A stretch of 64,000 nucleotides of DNA from Amborella trichopoda (GCF_000471905.2 NW_006499364.1:3386357-3450356); one strand, 5' to 3'. Positions 43,376 to 56,215 are shown, counted from the first letter of the stretch. Translations and numbers: made by a program. Notes: generated from the sequence alone by a model not told the origin.

Positions 43376-46046
43376 AAATGTGCCCACACATACGCGCACA
43401 CCCCCTTTACGTGCATCTTCATGCATGCCTTCCCTAACTGACCCGCTCGTGTGCGCGCACTACCTTCATTACCTCCCCAGTGAGTCCACATACGAATATA
43501 CGCCCTTTATGTGCATCTTCACGTGCGCCTTCCCTAACCGACCCGTTCGTGTGTGCACACCATCCATCATTCCCTCTGTGAGTCTTACCCTTGCTCACGA
43601 AACGGCGAAACATTTCACAATCCATATTCGCCATCAATAAGTGGGTCACCATTCTTCAACACCATTCTCCCTTCATAAGTAGCCTTGTGCCATCTTGCTA
43701 AAGTGAGTCGTAACTACCACCATACTCACTCCATGGCCTCTACAGATTGCCATTCATCACCATCACAGTCCAGCTGTATGACCCTAAACTATAGTACACG
43801 TCCTGACAACATAACATTAAAAGACTTCGCACAGGTCTTGAAGGCACAACCCTAAACACACCTTCACACAAAAAATGGGCATGGTATAGACTTGAATAAG
43901 GGAACACCATGAGTAAAAATGGTAGACAGGCATGGTCACGAAACCATGAGTAAAAGAGTTCCATGGAAAACAAAACCCAGCGGTGAAAACCCCAAAAGGA
44001 CATCGTGAGTAAAAACAGATGAAAAGGGTGGACACGGCCTCAAGGTCATGGGTAAAAGAGCCCCAAAAACAAAGGAAATTGGTGAAAACCATCTCTAAGA
44101 CGCCACTACCCATATTCACGTGAAAACACACCAAAGGGCGCTTGGACCAACGAAGCTGGTTGATGCACAACCGCCGTCTCAGCCAACATTCAATTTCCAA
44201 ACATGTCATAAGCCTGGTTAATGAGGTCCACCTAAAATCCTCAAATTCCAGCATCCAGTCACAACACAAATTGGCTCATCAGGGAGTGAGAGCTGCATAA
44301 GATCTTCCACATTTCAACATCAACAACAACAAGAGTCCTTGAGGGTAAGGATGATGACAAAGGGATCCCTCCAAAACGCTAAAGACCAACATGAAGGCAA
44401 GAAATTGATGAAGCTAGAGTCTAACCTGCTAGAGTCTTCAAGGTATTCCTTGCCTAAAACCCCTAGCCAATAATGGCCCAGACTTTCGGGTAGGTCAAAA
44501 GCCCCCTACTAGACTCCACTACAAGGGACCTATAAAGATATCCCGAACATCAAAAGTAAACCTGATGTAGTAGTGAACAATGTTGACCAAAGGATCATAG
44601 CAGTTGCCTTTAGATAGGCCTGATTGTGTCCGAGGAGGTCCCTACAAAGGCCTCATGCTTCAGAATCGCAGATAGTCCCTCGAGGGTGAGGACTTTGATA
44701 GGATCCCTCAAACTTCCCGAATGATTGCATTTCTAAATTATCGCGAATCACAACATTCGGTTGGGCATGCTGTTGGAAGATATTTTTCATCATCATGGGG
44801 CCCTCGCTTAATAAAAGCCTAGCAAATAGTGGAAATCTCGACAGTCTCAGAATAGCCCTCAAACTAGCCAAGATCTTCATGAGTACTCTCAAAATTTTTT
44901 TACCACGTTTCATTACATTCCGACATGTCTAAGGCAGTGCAGACTGAGAAACAATTCTGACAAAATCAGCCTCTAGCACCCTGAAATGGACCCTATAATT
45001 AGAGTTATATTTTTGGTATATCAATTTACTGTAGGACTACCACCAATGGATCCGGAACTGTTGAAAACCCCTAGGGGTCAAATTTCAGCTTGAACGGACA
45101 CTCCAGGAAGACGTTATAGGAAAAAGAGTGAAACAGGAGGAGCCGCACGCTATTTCCATGTGGCCACCCTGCAACTCCACACCATCGAAGGGACAGTCAC
45201 GATCAATGACTTTTGATGCTCATATCTCACTCGTCTAAGGTCGGATCAAGTCCAAATTTTGTGAATGTATTCATCTCATCAAGATGAGCGTTTTGATATG
45301 TGGCATGCCTCATCACGACCTTCGAGCGAAAAGAAAAGCTAGAGATAAGTTGCTCATAAGTGAAGAAAGTGCAGGAAAATCAACAACATCATGCCTCGCT
45401 TGAGAGGCCAAATCACGTCGATTGTGATCCCGATCGACGTGAGATCAATTCCAGCGCATACGTAAGGTCTCGAGCTATCTCGGACCCAAATCTCGTGCAT
45501 GATGAATGGTCAGATTCTGCACACAAAGCCGACAAAGAGACTGTAAATTTCGTCGCCAGAATTTCAGATTCCGACCAAAATTCGAAAGTTGGAAAATCTT
45601 CGTTCGGGCCTGGAATCGAGATGCGCTTGTTGCCATCCGATCATAACGACAGTGTGATCCAATGAAGAAATAACTAAAAAACATCAAGGAATGAGGACAC
45701 TTTCAATCCGAAGTTTCAAGACCCATTCAAATTTCAAGTCACATGATCATGCACTAAAAACATGATTCATGTCTCGAAGTTGGTATCAAAAGGATCACCA
45801 TGCCAAGCCTTACAAGAAAACAATCATCTTTCGATCAACCGGGCATCAGAACGACCCCGGATCATCCTTGAAAAATCATGCACGTTCTAGGGCATCACAG
45901 AGACTGTTCTGAAATTCCACAAATTGTTAAGAAGGGGAAAATCTGTCATTTTGCACCATATTTTATAATTTCTTTTAATTCAATGTAATCATAATTTCTA
46001 GAAATTAGAGATACTTTTGAACGTCCACCCATGTTTGGGGTAAATT

Positions 46047-46057
46047 CTATATATATA
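46047..46057 (+). promoter_or_regulatory. LTR A5 TATA box
   Basis: ctatatatata in the conserved context after 'cgtccacccatgttt', aligned with the TATA boxes of A4 and A6. An 'aaataatg' replaces the aataaa signal downstream. Confidence 0.6.
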
Positions 46058-47436
46058 CCATGTACCATCATTATACGTTGGAGGCAATACACACAAACAC
46101 ACAGATTACACATAGAGAGAGTTTTTACTAAATAATGTTTCTCTTTCTTTTCATTGTTGGGTCATGTTTGGAGAGAGAGTAAGGTGAGAGAAACTTTTGG
46201 ACCGGTACCCCTAGGCTCAAGGTAAACCTTCTCTCTCTTTGCTTCTTTTCTTCTTCTCTCTCTTCCTCTCCTTCTTCTTCCACTTCTTCGTATGAGATCC
46301 CCTCAGAGGTCATGCATGGTAGTGGCAGTGCTGTGCATGCCTCTCCTGTGGTCTCACAAGTCATGCATGACGATGCTAGTACCATACGCGAGCCTCTTTC
46401 TCCTTTTGTTCGTCCATCTTCACCCCCAAACGAGGCTTGCAGATAGCGCTGCTCATCGTCATCCATAGACGCGTCCTCGATACCTCAGTGAAGAGCCCAG
46501 ATGGCAAAAGCTATTGCTGGCCGTAGGGGCCGTTGCGGACCTATCGTAGACGACGATGCCTGTTGTCGCCCACGAGAGGTCTCGGTAATGCCTATAGCCG
46601 CCCCGAGCTTTCTTCGCGTGTGCGATGTCTATTGCCGTCCGCGAGCCTCCTTTGTGTGTTCAGTGCTTATCGCAGCCCCCCCTGACATCCCAATCCTACC
46701 ATCGTGCACCTCATGAGAACTATCACCGTGCTTTGCAAACGGCTATTACATCGAGCTTCAAAAATGACTATTGCTGCCCGCATCACGAGAGGGTATCGCT
46801 CCCCATGCGGGGCTGTGCTACCTTCTTTTGCTGCCAACAACAATGTCTAGTGCCATCTATAGTTCCCTGCTTCACCTCATGTCGTGATCAGTAGTGTCTA
46901 GAGCTGTCTAAGGGCCGTGACACCGTTACTCCACGTCGTTGGTGGCGACGCCTAGCACCAGCAGAAGTCAATCTCTTCGCCATCTCGTGCCTTCTCTTCA
47001 TTCTCTCCTCTTCTCACTTGATTGAGGCTTGACCTAGCCTAGCACCACCATATCGACCTCGATTTTCAGTAGTCTTGCCGCCGTGCGAGTCCTAAGTACC
47101 GTGCCCCTCTTGCGACCACTCTGATTCCGTCACTATCCGGCTACCAAGCCAGTGTCGTCCCTTCATCAAGTTTGCTCATCTTTTTAGCCTTTGCTCGAAA
47201 CTTCCACTCCATCATCCTAACCCCTCACATTCTGATCCACACAAATGTGCATTACGCTAAAACAAGGGTGGGTCACTTCGACCCACTTGGCTTGCAAATT
47301 AATCATAGAAGTGTTGTACAGAAAAACAACAAGATTATAGGTCAAGGGAGGCGTTTCTGAACCAGCTAAAGTAGCTGGGGGCTTTCCGACGTGATCTAAG
47401 AGGGCACCCACGCGAGGTAGCCCAAGTAAGTTCTGA

Positions 47437-47456
47437 NNNNNNNNNNNNNNNNNNNN
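47437..47456. other. Assembly gap, 20 N
   Basis: A 20-base N run in LTR A5, at the same LTR position as the 796-N gap in A4. Confidence 0.98.
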
Positions 47457-47547
47457 GAGAGCAATCTCAAATCCCGGGTTCACTAGAAACCCGAGATAGC
47501 ACTGCCAGATCATCTAGATTTGAAGGCCGAGATCGAGGCACCTAACA

Positions 47548-49080
47548 AATGGACAGTGTCATATTCCTACATTTCGGGGCATAACTCTCAATCTACAGGG
47601 AATCTAAGAATTAGTTCAACATAAAACTCTAAGCTTATTCATAAATATTTCAAATGGTGATATGTTGAAGATGTTTGGACATCATTCATAGGTCAAATGA
47701 TCGGTGCAAAATAGGTGACAATTGCTTGAAATCCCAGCAACTATGAACAATGACATACCCCTACTATTTGGGGCATATCTCCTAACCCATATGTAATTTT
47801 AACATGGTATAAAAAGAAAAATTGAAATATAGGAGCATATCTTTCATTAAAAACCAATTTGGTCCCATTTGGATACCATTTAGTTACTGAATAATTCAAT
47901 GCAAGAACAGTCACAGTTTTGGAAATTCTCATTCTCAAGTTAACATGCTTTAAAGAACACTTAATGTTTCACAAACCAATACAATTCTTTATACAAAACC
48001 TTGTTCATATTAAAGTAGTTTTACAAGTAATTAAATTCACAAATTCCCTCAAAAATCAAGATCATTACAGTACTTAAACAATCATGGCATGTAGAAGCAC
48101 AAATATGGAATTTCAAGCTCATTTTAACCTATTCACATCCATACCTCTCATACTACCATTTTACCCACTTTCATGACTTAAAATTTAATTGTTTCTAAAT
48201 CAAGTGATCCATGGTAACTAAACCCACTTACATGTGCTCACGAAGCCTTCAAATCTTTACTCGCAGGCCACTTCAAGCTTCAAGTGGTGGTTTCCTAAAG
48301 GGCACAGCCACAGGTTCAATCTAAGCTCTAGAGAGAGAAAGTATGAGAGAAAAAAAAAGGCAAATTACAGTGGGGTGGAAGGGGAGAGGGCTTAAGTACT
48401 TGAGGTAGGTGGGATCCACTGTGGCTGAACGTGGGTGGCGCTGACACATACTGCACTGATCGGCGCGGCGCTTATAGGTACGACACTGACAAGTGCGACG
48501 CTGACATCTACGACAACAGTCAAATCTCCTCTTTTCACTCGCGGCGCTACGCATGCACGACGTTTCCTTCCCTTCATGCCAACGATGCTCCTTTGACATG
48601 TGCTGCGTTGCTCCCATGTATGCGCGACATTATCTCTTCTTCATGCGCGACGCTACTCTTTTATGCGTGCGGCATTGCTCTCTTACACACGCGGTGTTAC
48701 TCTGATGCACGCACGGCGTTGCCTCTTCTTCATGCGCGGCGCTCCTCTTTTATTCGTGCGGCATTTCTCTCTTCCACACGCGGCATTACTCCCATGCACG
48801 CACAGCGTTACCTCTTCTTCCTGTGCAACGCTACTCTTTTATGCATGCAGCATTTTTCTTCTACACACATGGCGTTACTCCCATGCACGTGCAGTGTATC
48901 CTCTTCTTTAGTCTATTCTTTTTTCTTCCCACGTGGCATTGTCCTCTCTCTCTCCTCCTCGTCCATGTATTTGTCATCTGCGGATTTAAGTCGACGACAC
49001 ATACGGCACCATCTTTTCGTTCATCTGACCGTGTTGCCGTGCGGATCTCATGCCCAGGAAAATTTGGAGTCCTTACATCA
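47548..49080 (-). mobile_element. Probable LTR remnant of a second element type, chromovirus-like
   Basis: On the minus strand, TGATGTAAGG starts at 49080, directly after a purine tract TTTTTTAAGGGGGGA (49081-49095), the arrangement seen at the 3' LTR of Del/Tekay chromoviruses. The region to 47548 is AT-rich with two related segments (47560-47640 and 47755-47840) sharing 'ggggcatan-ctc', a theme familiar from such LTRs. The far end is not defined because LTR A5 abuts at 47547. No coding domain of this element is in the window. Confidence 0.4.
48560..48910. repeat. 89-bp GC-rich tandem array
   Basis: The marker 'gcgcgacgctactctt' and its variants start at 48645, 48734 and 48823, exactly 89 apart, with about 30-base subunits ('cgcggngttactc', 'gtgcggcattnctctc'). 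The 269-codon and other ORFs here are translations of this array. Confidence 0.85.
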
Positions 49081-49125
49081 TCCCCCCTTAAAAAAGGATT
49101 TTGTCCCCAAAATCATTCATACGAA
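49081..49125 (-). promoter_or_regulatory. Candidate polypurine tract
   Basis: Minus strand GGGGACAAAATCC then TTTTTTAAGGGGGGA immediately before TGATGTAAGG. This is very like the '...gaggacgaaa...aaggggggA/TG' junction of chromoviruses. Confidence 0.5.
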
Positions 49126-49439
49126 ACCAAACAATAGGGGGAGGGTACCCATATACTTACTACTGCCTAATACAACTGTCTACAAAACATACTTAACAGC
49201 TCATAGCCTATACTCAAAGTGTTATGTACTAACAAATTAGATACCATATCATTCCAGTCATGTAGACATTAATAAGTAAACATTAAGTGGACTGAGTCAT
49301 TCAACCACAAGCAATCTCAACAGATCGGCTACTACCAGCTGACTCACTGGTATCTATCTTCAAGTCAAGTTCGATTATACTCACAAGGAAGGCACCTTAC
49401 TAGTATCGATTACCTAATTAGGTCCTATAATACCTCCAA

Positions 49440-49810
49440 AGCAGACACCATATTATTATCAATCATGAAACACACTCAGAGTAGGTACCAAAATCAAGGC
49501 CCTACAATACGCCCAAAGCATGCACCACAGAATCACAAGGTCAGGCCTTGGAATATGCTCAAAGCAGGCACCTTACCGATATCACAACGTCAGGTCCTGC
49601 AATACACTCAAAGCAGACACCTCACTGGTGTCAATCATGGCCATGCAATACACTCAAAGAATGCACTATAGAATCACAAGGTTAGGCCCTACAATACGCT
49701 CAAAGCAGGCACCTTATCGATATCACAAATTCAGATCCTACAATATGCTCAAAGCAGGCACCTCACTGGTGTCAATCATGGCCATACAATGCACTAAAAG
49801 CATGTCCATG
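49440..49810. repeat. 46/49-bp tandem array with 141-bp higher order
   Basis: The marker 'caatacnctcaaagca' starts at 49505, 49551, 49600, 49646, 49692, 49741 and 49787: spacing 46, 49, 46, 46, 49, 46. Every third unit carries 'ccgatatcacaa', so the real period is about 141 (46+49+46). Confidence 0.85.
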
Positions 49811-50265
49811 TAATCGCACAACACTTGTTGCATTCATACCATATTTCATACATCATAAGATTTTCCACACAGGGTATATCATATAGTAATTATCACTTCA
49901 ATCACATGGCACTTATTAGTTCCTATACAAATGGGGCAAGTCACACCCCTCATAAAACACCCTCAACACTGTTGTCATATTAAAACAGTCTCCACAGAAT
50001 CCACATCAGTTTGCTCACAACTTAAGCACAGTCAAGCAATGAAGGTTTAAATTCTATTAAACATCCAAAATATGGTGCTACAGCAGCAGTGAGAGGAAAC
50101 AAAGTCAAACAAAAATTTGGATTCTATACTACAATCAAAGGAATACCTTTATTCTCTGAAGTCGAGGCCTTAGCTCCTTCCCCATCAAGTGCAAAGGCCC
50201 GACCCTGCGTCTTTGGTTTAGAATCGTCCTTCAATGTCCGACAGTCTCTAATCAGGTAGCCCGAC
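49811..50265. other. AT-rich DNA, no gene seen
   Basis: No coding signal; low-GC sequence on the internal side of the candidate polypurine tract. It ends at the terminus of LTR A6. The five bases ccgac before 50266 would be one copy of the E2 target duplication; the partner is off-window. Confidence 0.5.
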
Positions 50266-51299
50266 TGGTCAGATGCCTTGATCTCACCTCCCCGGATTTA
50301 GGTGATCAGGTGACATGTATCTCAGGTTCGGAAGACCCAGGACCTAAGACCGCTCTCTCGAGAACCTTGTTCACATAACAAGGGTAGGTGCCCAATTAGT
50401 GAGAGGAATTTTAAACGTGAGGTGGGGACAGACCTCACTCAGGTCCATGATTTACTCAGGCTAACTCACGCCGGTGCCCTCTTAGATCACAACAAAAAGC
50501 CCCCCAGCTATTTTAGCTGGTTGGGAATCACATCACTTGACCTGCAATCTCCTTGTTTTCTACACAACTCTGTCATGGTTAATTTGCAAGACAAGTGTGC
50601 CGAGGGACCTGCCCTTGTCTTAGGGCAATGCACATTCATATGGCAGAGAAGGTGAGAAGTTAGAGTGATGAAGAAGGGGATTTGAATAAAAAGAGAAAAG
50701 AGAAGAGGACTTGACATGCGGACGAGACTAGCATGATAGCTGGACCAGTACAATGACCGACTCAGGGTGGTGGCAAGATGAACATGGTAACTCAAACCGG
50801 CACGACGACAATACTACTCGAAACCAAAGCTGATATGAATGTTCTAATCTGGTTTAGTAGCAAGACGAGCTTGGTACTCAGGACCAACACTATAACAATA
50901 CTGCTCGACAGCCACACTGCTATGACAGTGCTAGATTGAGTCTATCATTTAGTTAAGAGAGAAGAGAAGAAAAGAGAACGAAGAGAAGGCACGAGATGAC
51001 GAAGGAGGAAGGTCCCAGCGGCATTACACATCGCCTCCCACAATCGTGGAGTAACAATGTCGCGGCCCCTGGATGACGTTTGACACTGCTGCTTGTGGCC
51101 AAAGGGAGAGCAATGAACTACAGACGACGTTAACCATCATCGTGGGCAACAAGGAGAAGGAAGCACGACCCTTCGTGGGCCGCAATAAGTATTGCCGTTT
51201 GTGATTGGAAAGAGCGCGCAAAAGAAGTCGACAGATGACAATAGGCATCGCCACGACCCTTTGCCGACGGAAATAGGTATCGCCATCTACGATAGGCAC

Positions 51300-51500
51300 A
51301 GGGTGCAAGAGAAGCCCACAGACGACGATAGGCGCAAAACGCATGAAAGAAGCTTGCGGACGGCAATAGGTATAGAGCACATGAAAGAAGTTTGTGGACG
51401 GTGATCGGTACTGAGCCCACGAAAGAAGCTTATAGATGGCGATAGGTACAAATCGCACGAAAGAAGCTTGTAAATGGCTATAGGCATTGCCAGAACCCTT
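51300..51500 (-). repeat. 38-bp tandem repeat in U5 of LTR A6
   Basis: The marker aagc/aagt starts at 51312, 51350, 51388, 51425 and 51464 (37-39 apart), each followed by a 'gacggcnatagg' core. It is present but less regular in the other copies. Confidence 0.8.
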
Positions 51501-52045
51501 CATAGGGGACGATAAGAATCGCCGTCCATGATAGGCACCCAATAGGGTGACACCCCAGCGGGCAGCGATGGGCAGTGCTGTCTGCAACCCATGATAAGAG
51601 AGATGGTTTGCGGTCGGCGATACACATCGCTGTGTGCAAACCATGTTTTGAGGAAAAGAGACGAAAAAAGAGAAGGAGATTGGGGCTCGCACATGACACT
51701 GCCATTGCAATGCACGATCTGTGAAGTCACAAGAGCAGGGGAGAAAGAAAGAGGCATGCATGACACTGCCACCACCATGCATGGCCTCTGAGAAAAACTC
51801 AGACGAAGAAGATGCAGAAGAAGAGAGAGAAGAAAAGAGAAAAGAAAACCAGAGAGAGAGGAAGGGAAGAAAGGGAAAATACCTTGAAGGTGGGAGGGGT
51901 ATCACTCTAAACTTTCTCTCTCCTTTCTCTCTCTCTCCAAAGAAAGCAAAACATGACCAACTCGTGCTCTGAAAAGGAGTTCTTATTGATCAAAAGATTC
52001 TCTATGAGTTCAAAAGAGAGCACCCTTTACAATGAGAGGTAGCAT

Positions 52046-52055
52046 CTATTTATAG
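52046..52055 (-). promoter_or_regulatory. LTR A6 TATA box
   Basis: CTATAAATAG on the minus strand, the best plant TATA consensus among the copies, about 30 bases upstream of the leader with AGAGAATC. It splits the LTR into a U3 of about 5.9 kb and an R-U5 of about 1.75 kb. Confidence 0.65.
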
Positions 52056-54009
52056 ACTAGGCTTGAAACATGGGTGGATCACCCAAAATTAACCCTAATT
52101 GATGATAATTACAATTTATTAAAATTAAGAAAATAAGAAAATAAGGTTCAAAATGACTGATTTGCCCCTTCCTAACAACTAGGGAAATTTCAAAACAGTC
52201 CCAACCAAGAACTAGGGACATTCTTGATTCTTCTCAGATGATCCGTTGACTATTCGACATCCAAATGAACAAAAGATGATTGCCATTGTGTAGGGCTCGA
52301 TAATATGATCATTTTGATAATAACTTTAAGTTGTGAATCACACTTTGGAGGCATGATCACATAACTTGTTATTTGAACAGATCTTGAAAAATTTCAATCG
52401 ATAGTGCGTCTTCATGTCTATGTTTTTCTGTGATTTCATCGTTGAGTTGCAATTAGCATGCCATCACGGTCACCTGGTATCAAACGCAGCACGATTTCGT
52501 GCGCGGATGAAGATTTCATGTTTTTGGAGTTTTGGTCGGAGTCTGAAATTCCGGCAGCGAAATTTACATTCACTTTATTGGCTTGGTGCAAAACATCCAA
52601 TGGTTCTTTATGTACAAGGTTTGGACCAGAGATAGCCTAGACCATACACATATGATGGAACTGGTCTCGTGTCAATTTGATGAGCGAGAGACGTGATTTG
52701 GCCGCTCAAGCGAGGCGTGTCGCTGCTGATTTTCCTACAACTTCTTCATGGATCAGCAACTTCTCTCTAGCTTTTCTCCTTGTCCGGGCGTCGTCACGGG
52801 GAGTGGCACATATCAAAACGCTCATCTTGACAAGACGAATACACTAACAAAATTTGAGCACGATCCGAATTGGGATGAATAAGATATGAACCTCGAAAGT
52901 CACTATTCATGATTGTCGCTTTAATGGATATTTCTTGTAGGGTGGACGCATGGGAATAGTGTACGGCTCCTCTTGTTTTGGCCTTTTACCTATAACATCT
53001 TCCTGGAATGTCCGTTTAAGTTGAAATTTGATCCCTGGGGGTTTTCAACCATACTGGATCCAATGGCAGTGGTCTCATGGTCATTTGATGCCTTGAGAGT
53101 TGGGCTCAAGTTATAGGGGTCCATTTTAGGGTGTTAGAGGTCGATTCTATCGAAACTGTTTCTAGTCTGCACTGCCTTAGGATGTCAAAATGTGATGAAA
53201 CAAGGCAGGAGGATTTTTGAAGTCCTTATGAAGATCTTAACCAGTTTTGGGGCCATTATGTGACTGTCAAAGTTTCCACTATTTGTCTAGCTTTATTTAC
53301 TGACTTTTCTCTTTATTTGGCAATGGAGACCCATGGTGCTGAAAAATGTCTTCAAACAGCATGCCCCATCGAATTTTTTTGCTTCGAGAGAAGCGAGAAG
53401 GATAACATTCAAAAAATTTTCTCTGGCTTTATTTCTTTTTTCTTCCTAGACATAGAACCACGTGAACGCCGAGTAGATTCATGTAATGTTGTAACTAGGA
53501 TGCTCAGATGTTTGGATGCGATGTACAGGTCCATTTGTGAAGACTTTAAGGGGACAAGATACTTTGAGGGATCTTGTAGTGGTCCTCACCCTCATGGGAC
53601 TATTTCTAATTCTGACAGCTGAGGATTTTGTGTGGACCTCATTGGTCAGAATCAGACCCGTCTGGCAGTCAAGTGCTATGTTGAAGGGCATTTTTCCCAT
53701 TTTGGTTTATGTTTGTTTATTTTTGGATTGACAGCCAAAGAACCTTTGGTTGGTGTTGTTTGCTGCTACACCAGGTTTGCTTTTGACGAACAAGGTACCT
53801 CTGTGGGCCCCATCCTGTTGGGTCTAGTCAGAGGCTTTTTGTTAGCCTATCCTAAAAGTCTAGACCTGTCGGCTAGAGAGGGATTTTGGAGAGGTGACCT
53901 TATGGCGAGGAATCACCCTGAAGTCTTTGACAGGTTTTACCCTGGCTTTGTTAGTTTCTTGCCTTCGTGGGTGTCTTTAGCTTGTCGGGATGATTTTCTT
54001 GTTTTTAGA

Positions 54010-54440
54010 GGGATATTTTGGTCATCATCCTCACCCTCAAGGACTCTTTTTTATTTTGGAGGGATCTTTCGATCTTCATCTTCACACTCAATGACTCTTT
54101 TTTATTTTGAAGCGATCTTTCAACCTTCGTCCCACCCTCAAGGACTCTTTTTTATTTTGGAGGGATCTTTCAGTCTTCATCCTCACCATCAAGGACTCTT
54201 TTGATTTTGGAGGGATCTTTCGGTCATCGTCCTCACCCTCACCCTCAAGGACTCTTTTGATTTTGGAGAGATCTTTCAGTCATTATCCTCACCCTCAAGG
54301 ACTCTTTTTTTTTTTGAAGGGTCTTTCGGGCATCGTCCTCACCCTCAAGGACTCTTTTTTATTTTGGAGGGATCTTTCGATCATCATCCTCACCCTCAAG
54401 GATGCATTTGATTTTGGAGTTTAGGAGATCTTGTGAGGCT
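54010..54440 (-). repeat. 50-bp tandem array, about 8 units, specific to LTR A6
   Basis: The marker 'aaggactc' or 'aatgactc' at 54039, 54090, 54140, 54191, 54247, 54297, 54347 and (aaggatgc) 54398, spacing 50-56. The unit reads 'ggagggatctttcg', 'tcatcatcctcaccctcaa'. A1 and A5 each have a single unit at the same place (about 1128-1170 and 44332-44380). Confidence 0.88.
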
Positions 54441-55309
54441 CTCACTCCCGGGTGAGCCATCTTGTGTGGTGATTGGATCCTGACAGCTGACGATTTTTTT
54501 TGAACCTCGTTAGCCAAAATTATGCTTGTTTGGTAATTGGGTGCCCGCTGAGGCTGTGATGCTGCGTCAACCTACTTTATTGGTCCAAGCGCCCTTTGCG
54601 GTTTTTCACCTAGTCTAAGGGAGTGGCACCGGAAAAACGGTTTTCACCAACCTCCTTTATTTTTGGGCTTTTTTACCCATGACCTTGCGACCATGTCTAC
54701 CCTTTTCATCCTTTTTTGCTCACAGTGCCCTTTTGGGGTTTTCACCTAGCCATGGGCTTTTATTTTCACAGAACTCTTTCACTCATGGTTTCGTGACCAT
54801 GCCCATTTGTCATTTTTACTCATGGTGTCTCCTTGTCTCAGTATACACCATGCCCATTATCCTTTTTTTGTTTTGTAAATGTAAGTTTATGGTCATGCCT
54901 TTGGGACCTGTGCAAAGTCTTTTAACGTCATACGGCCAAGACGTGCACTATAGTTTAAGTATACAGCTGAACCATGGTGGTGATGGGTGGTAACCTTTGG
55001 AGGCCATGGAGTGAGTATGGTGGTGATTTTGACTAACTTTAGGGGGATGGCATGAGGCTACCTATGAAATATGGATGATGTATGGATGGTGGGTGAAAAG
55101 TGGTGACCCACTAGCTTACGGCAAGTATGGATGGCGGGATGGCTCATCGTTTTGTGAGCACAGGTGAGACTCACTAGGGAATGATGAATGGTAATGGAGG
55201 AAGATTGATTTATTGGGGAGTTGATGAAGGTGATGTGTGAACAAGAACGGGTCGGTTAGGCAAGGCATGTATGAAAATGTACGTAAAAGGCGTGTGCACG
55301 TGTGTGGGG

Positions 55310-55545
55310 GTGAGTTTAAGGTCATGCCTTCGAGATCTGTGCAAAACATTTTAACGTCATGCGGGCAGGACGTGCACCATGGTTTAAGGTCATATAGCTT
55401 GGACCTTGGTTATGCAGTTTAGAGTCATGCAACTAGGACCATGCAGTTTAAGGTCGTGCAACTAAACCTTCGCTACAGTTTACGGTCATATAGTTTCGAC
55501 CATGCAGTTTAGGGTCATGCTTATAGACCATTTAGGTGGGCTTCC
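55310..55545 (-). repeat. 35-bp TTAAACTG array in LTR A6 (reverse)
   Basis: 'cagtttaaggtcatgcaact' units at about 35-base spacing on the plus strand, the reverse complement of the A5 array at 43050-43375. Confidence 0.8.
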
Positions 55546-55614
55546 ATGTAAGTAAAGCTCCGTGGGAGATAGAGATAGCGGCTTGGTGAGAAGCGGACCC
55601 ATTGGGGATTAATG

Positions 55615-55865
55615 GGGTAAATATGACTCCACGGGGATAATGAGTAATGATATGGACATAACTCCTCTGAGATTGACAGACTGGAGGATAGATGTAGCCC
55701 CACAGAGATTTAAAGAGATAAGAATGACCCTAACTGCACTGGGGATAAAGGGCTACAATACGGATGTGACTCCTACTGAGGATGAGGGACAATAGCCTGT
55801 ATGTAGCTCCACTGGGAATGATAGTCCGAAGCACAGGTGTAATCCCACTGAGGATAGTGGTAGAA
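55615..55865 (-). repeat. About 36-bp tandem array in LTR A6
   Basis: 'actccactgaggat'-type markers near 55626, 55660, 55697, 55730, 55768, 55804 and 55843, spacing 34-39. Confidence 0.75.
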
Positions 55866-55939
55866 TACACCCGATGGAGAGGTGCGTCCATCTCGCAGTT
55901 TAAACTCAAGCGTATGGACTATTTTTCGTGTCATTTAAT

Positions 55940-56215
55940 GTATTGCTACAGGGACATGTGTTACAGTTTTAAGGTCTTGTAGCCCGGACAATGGCTATGC
56001 AGTATAAAGTCATGCGGCTAGAACGATGTAGTTTAAGATCGTGCGACTAGACCTCCACTGCAATTTAAGGTCATACAATTTGGACCACAGCTGTGCAGTT
56101 TAAAGTCGTGCAGCAAGGACTATGCAGTTTTAAGGTCGTGCAAGTAGATCGCCACTACAGTTTAGGGTCATCTAGTTTGGACCACGTAGTTTAGGGTCGT
56201 GCACCTAGACCATAA
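55940..56215 (-). repeat. Second 35-bp TTAAACTG array in LTR A6
   Basis: 'gcagtttaaagtcgtgcag' and similar, spaced about 35, up to 'ccacgtagtttagggtcgtgc' near 56200. Corresponds to 27179-27540 plus its continuation at 42505 in A5. Confidence 0.8.

Larger units (their letters stand above)
42505..47547 (+). mobile_element. E1 3' LTR (A5), second segment after E3 insertion
   Basis: Continues the TTAAACTG array at once (accacatgacttaaaactgc), then an array of about 36 bp (42640-43000), a second TTAAACTG array (43050-43360), 'gaaaaccccaaaagg' (43990), one 47-bp unit and one 50-bp unit (44281-44385), U3 blocks, TATA box (46047), CT-rich leader (46230), U5 repeats, a 20-N gap, the 'cgggttcactagaaacccg' hairpin, and the LTR end ...cacctaaca at 47547. 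Its last 3 kb match the 5' LTR A4. Together with 25471-27546 the LTR would be about 7.1 kb. Confidence 0.8.

Noticed and set aside
48431-49240. 269-codon plus-strand ORF
   Set aside because: Mostly a translation of the 89-bp tandem array, with no family likeness.
51024-51905. 293-codon minus-strand ORF rich in Ser, Leu and Cys
   Set aside because: It overlies the U5 and leader of LTR A6, including the 38-bp array. The equivalent segments in A1, A4 and A5 are not open in this frame, so it is a chance frame in repeats.
53632-54204. 190-codon plus-strand ORF
   Set aside because: Antisense to the U3 of LTR A6, and its end is the 50-bp array.
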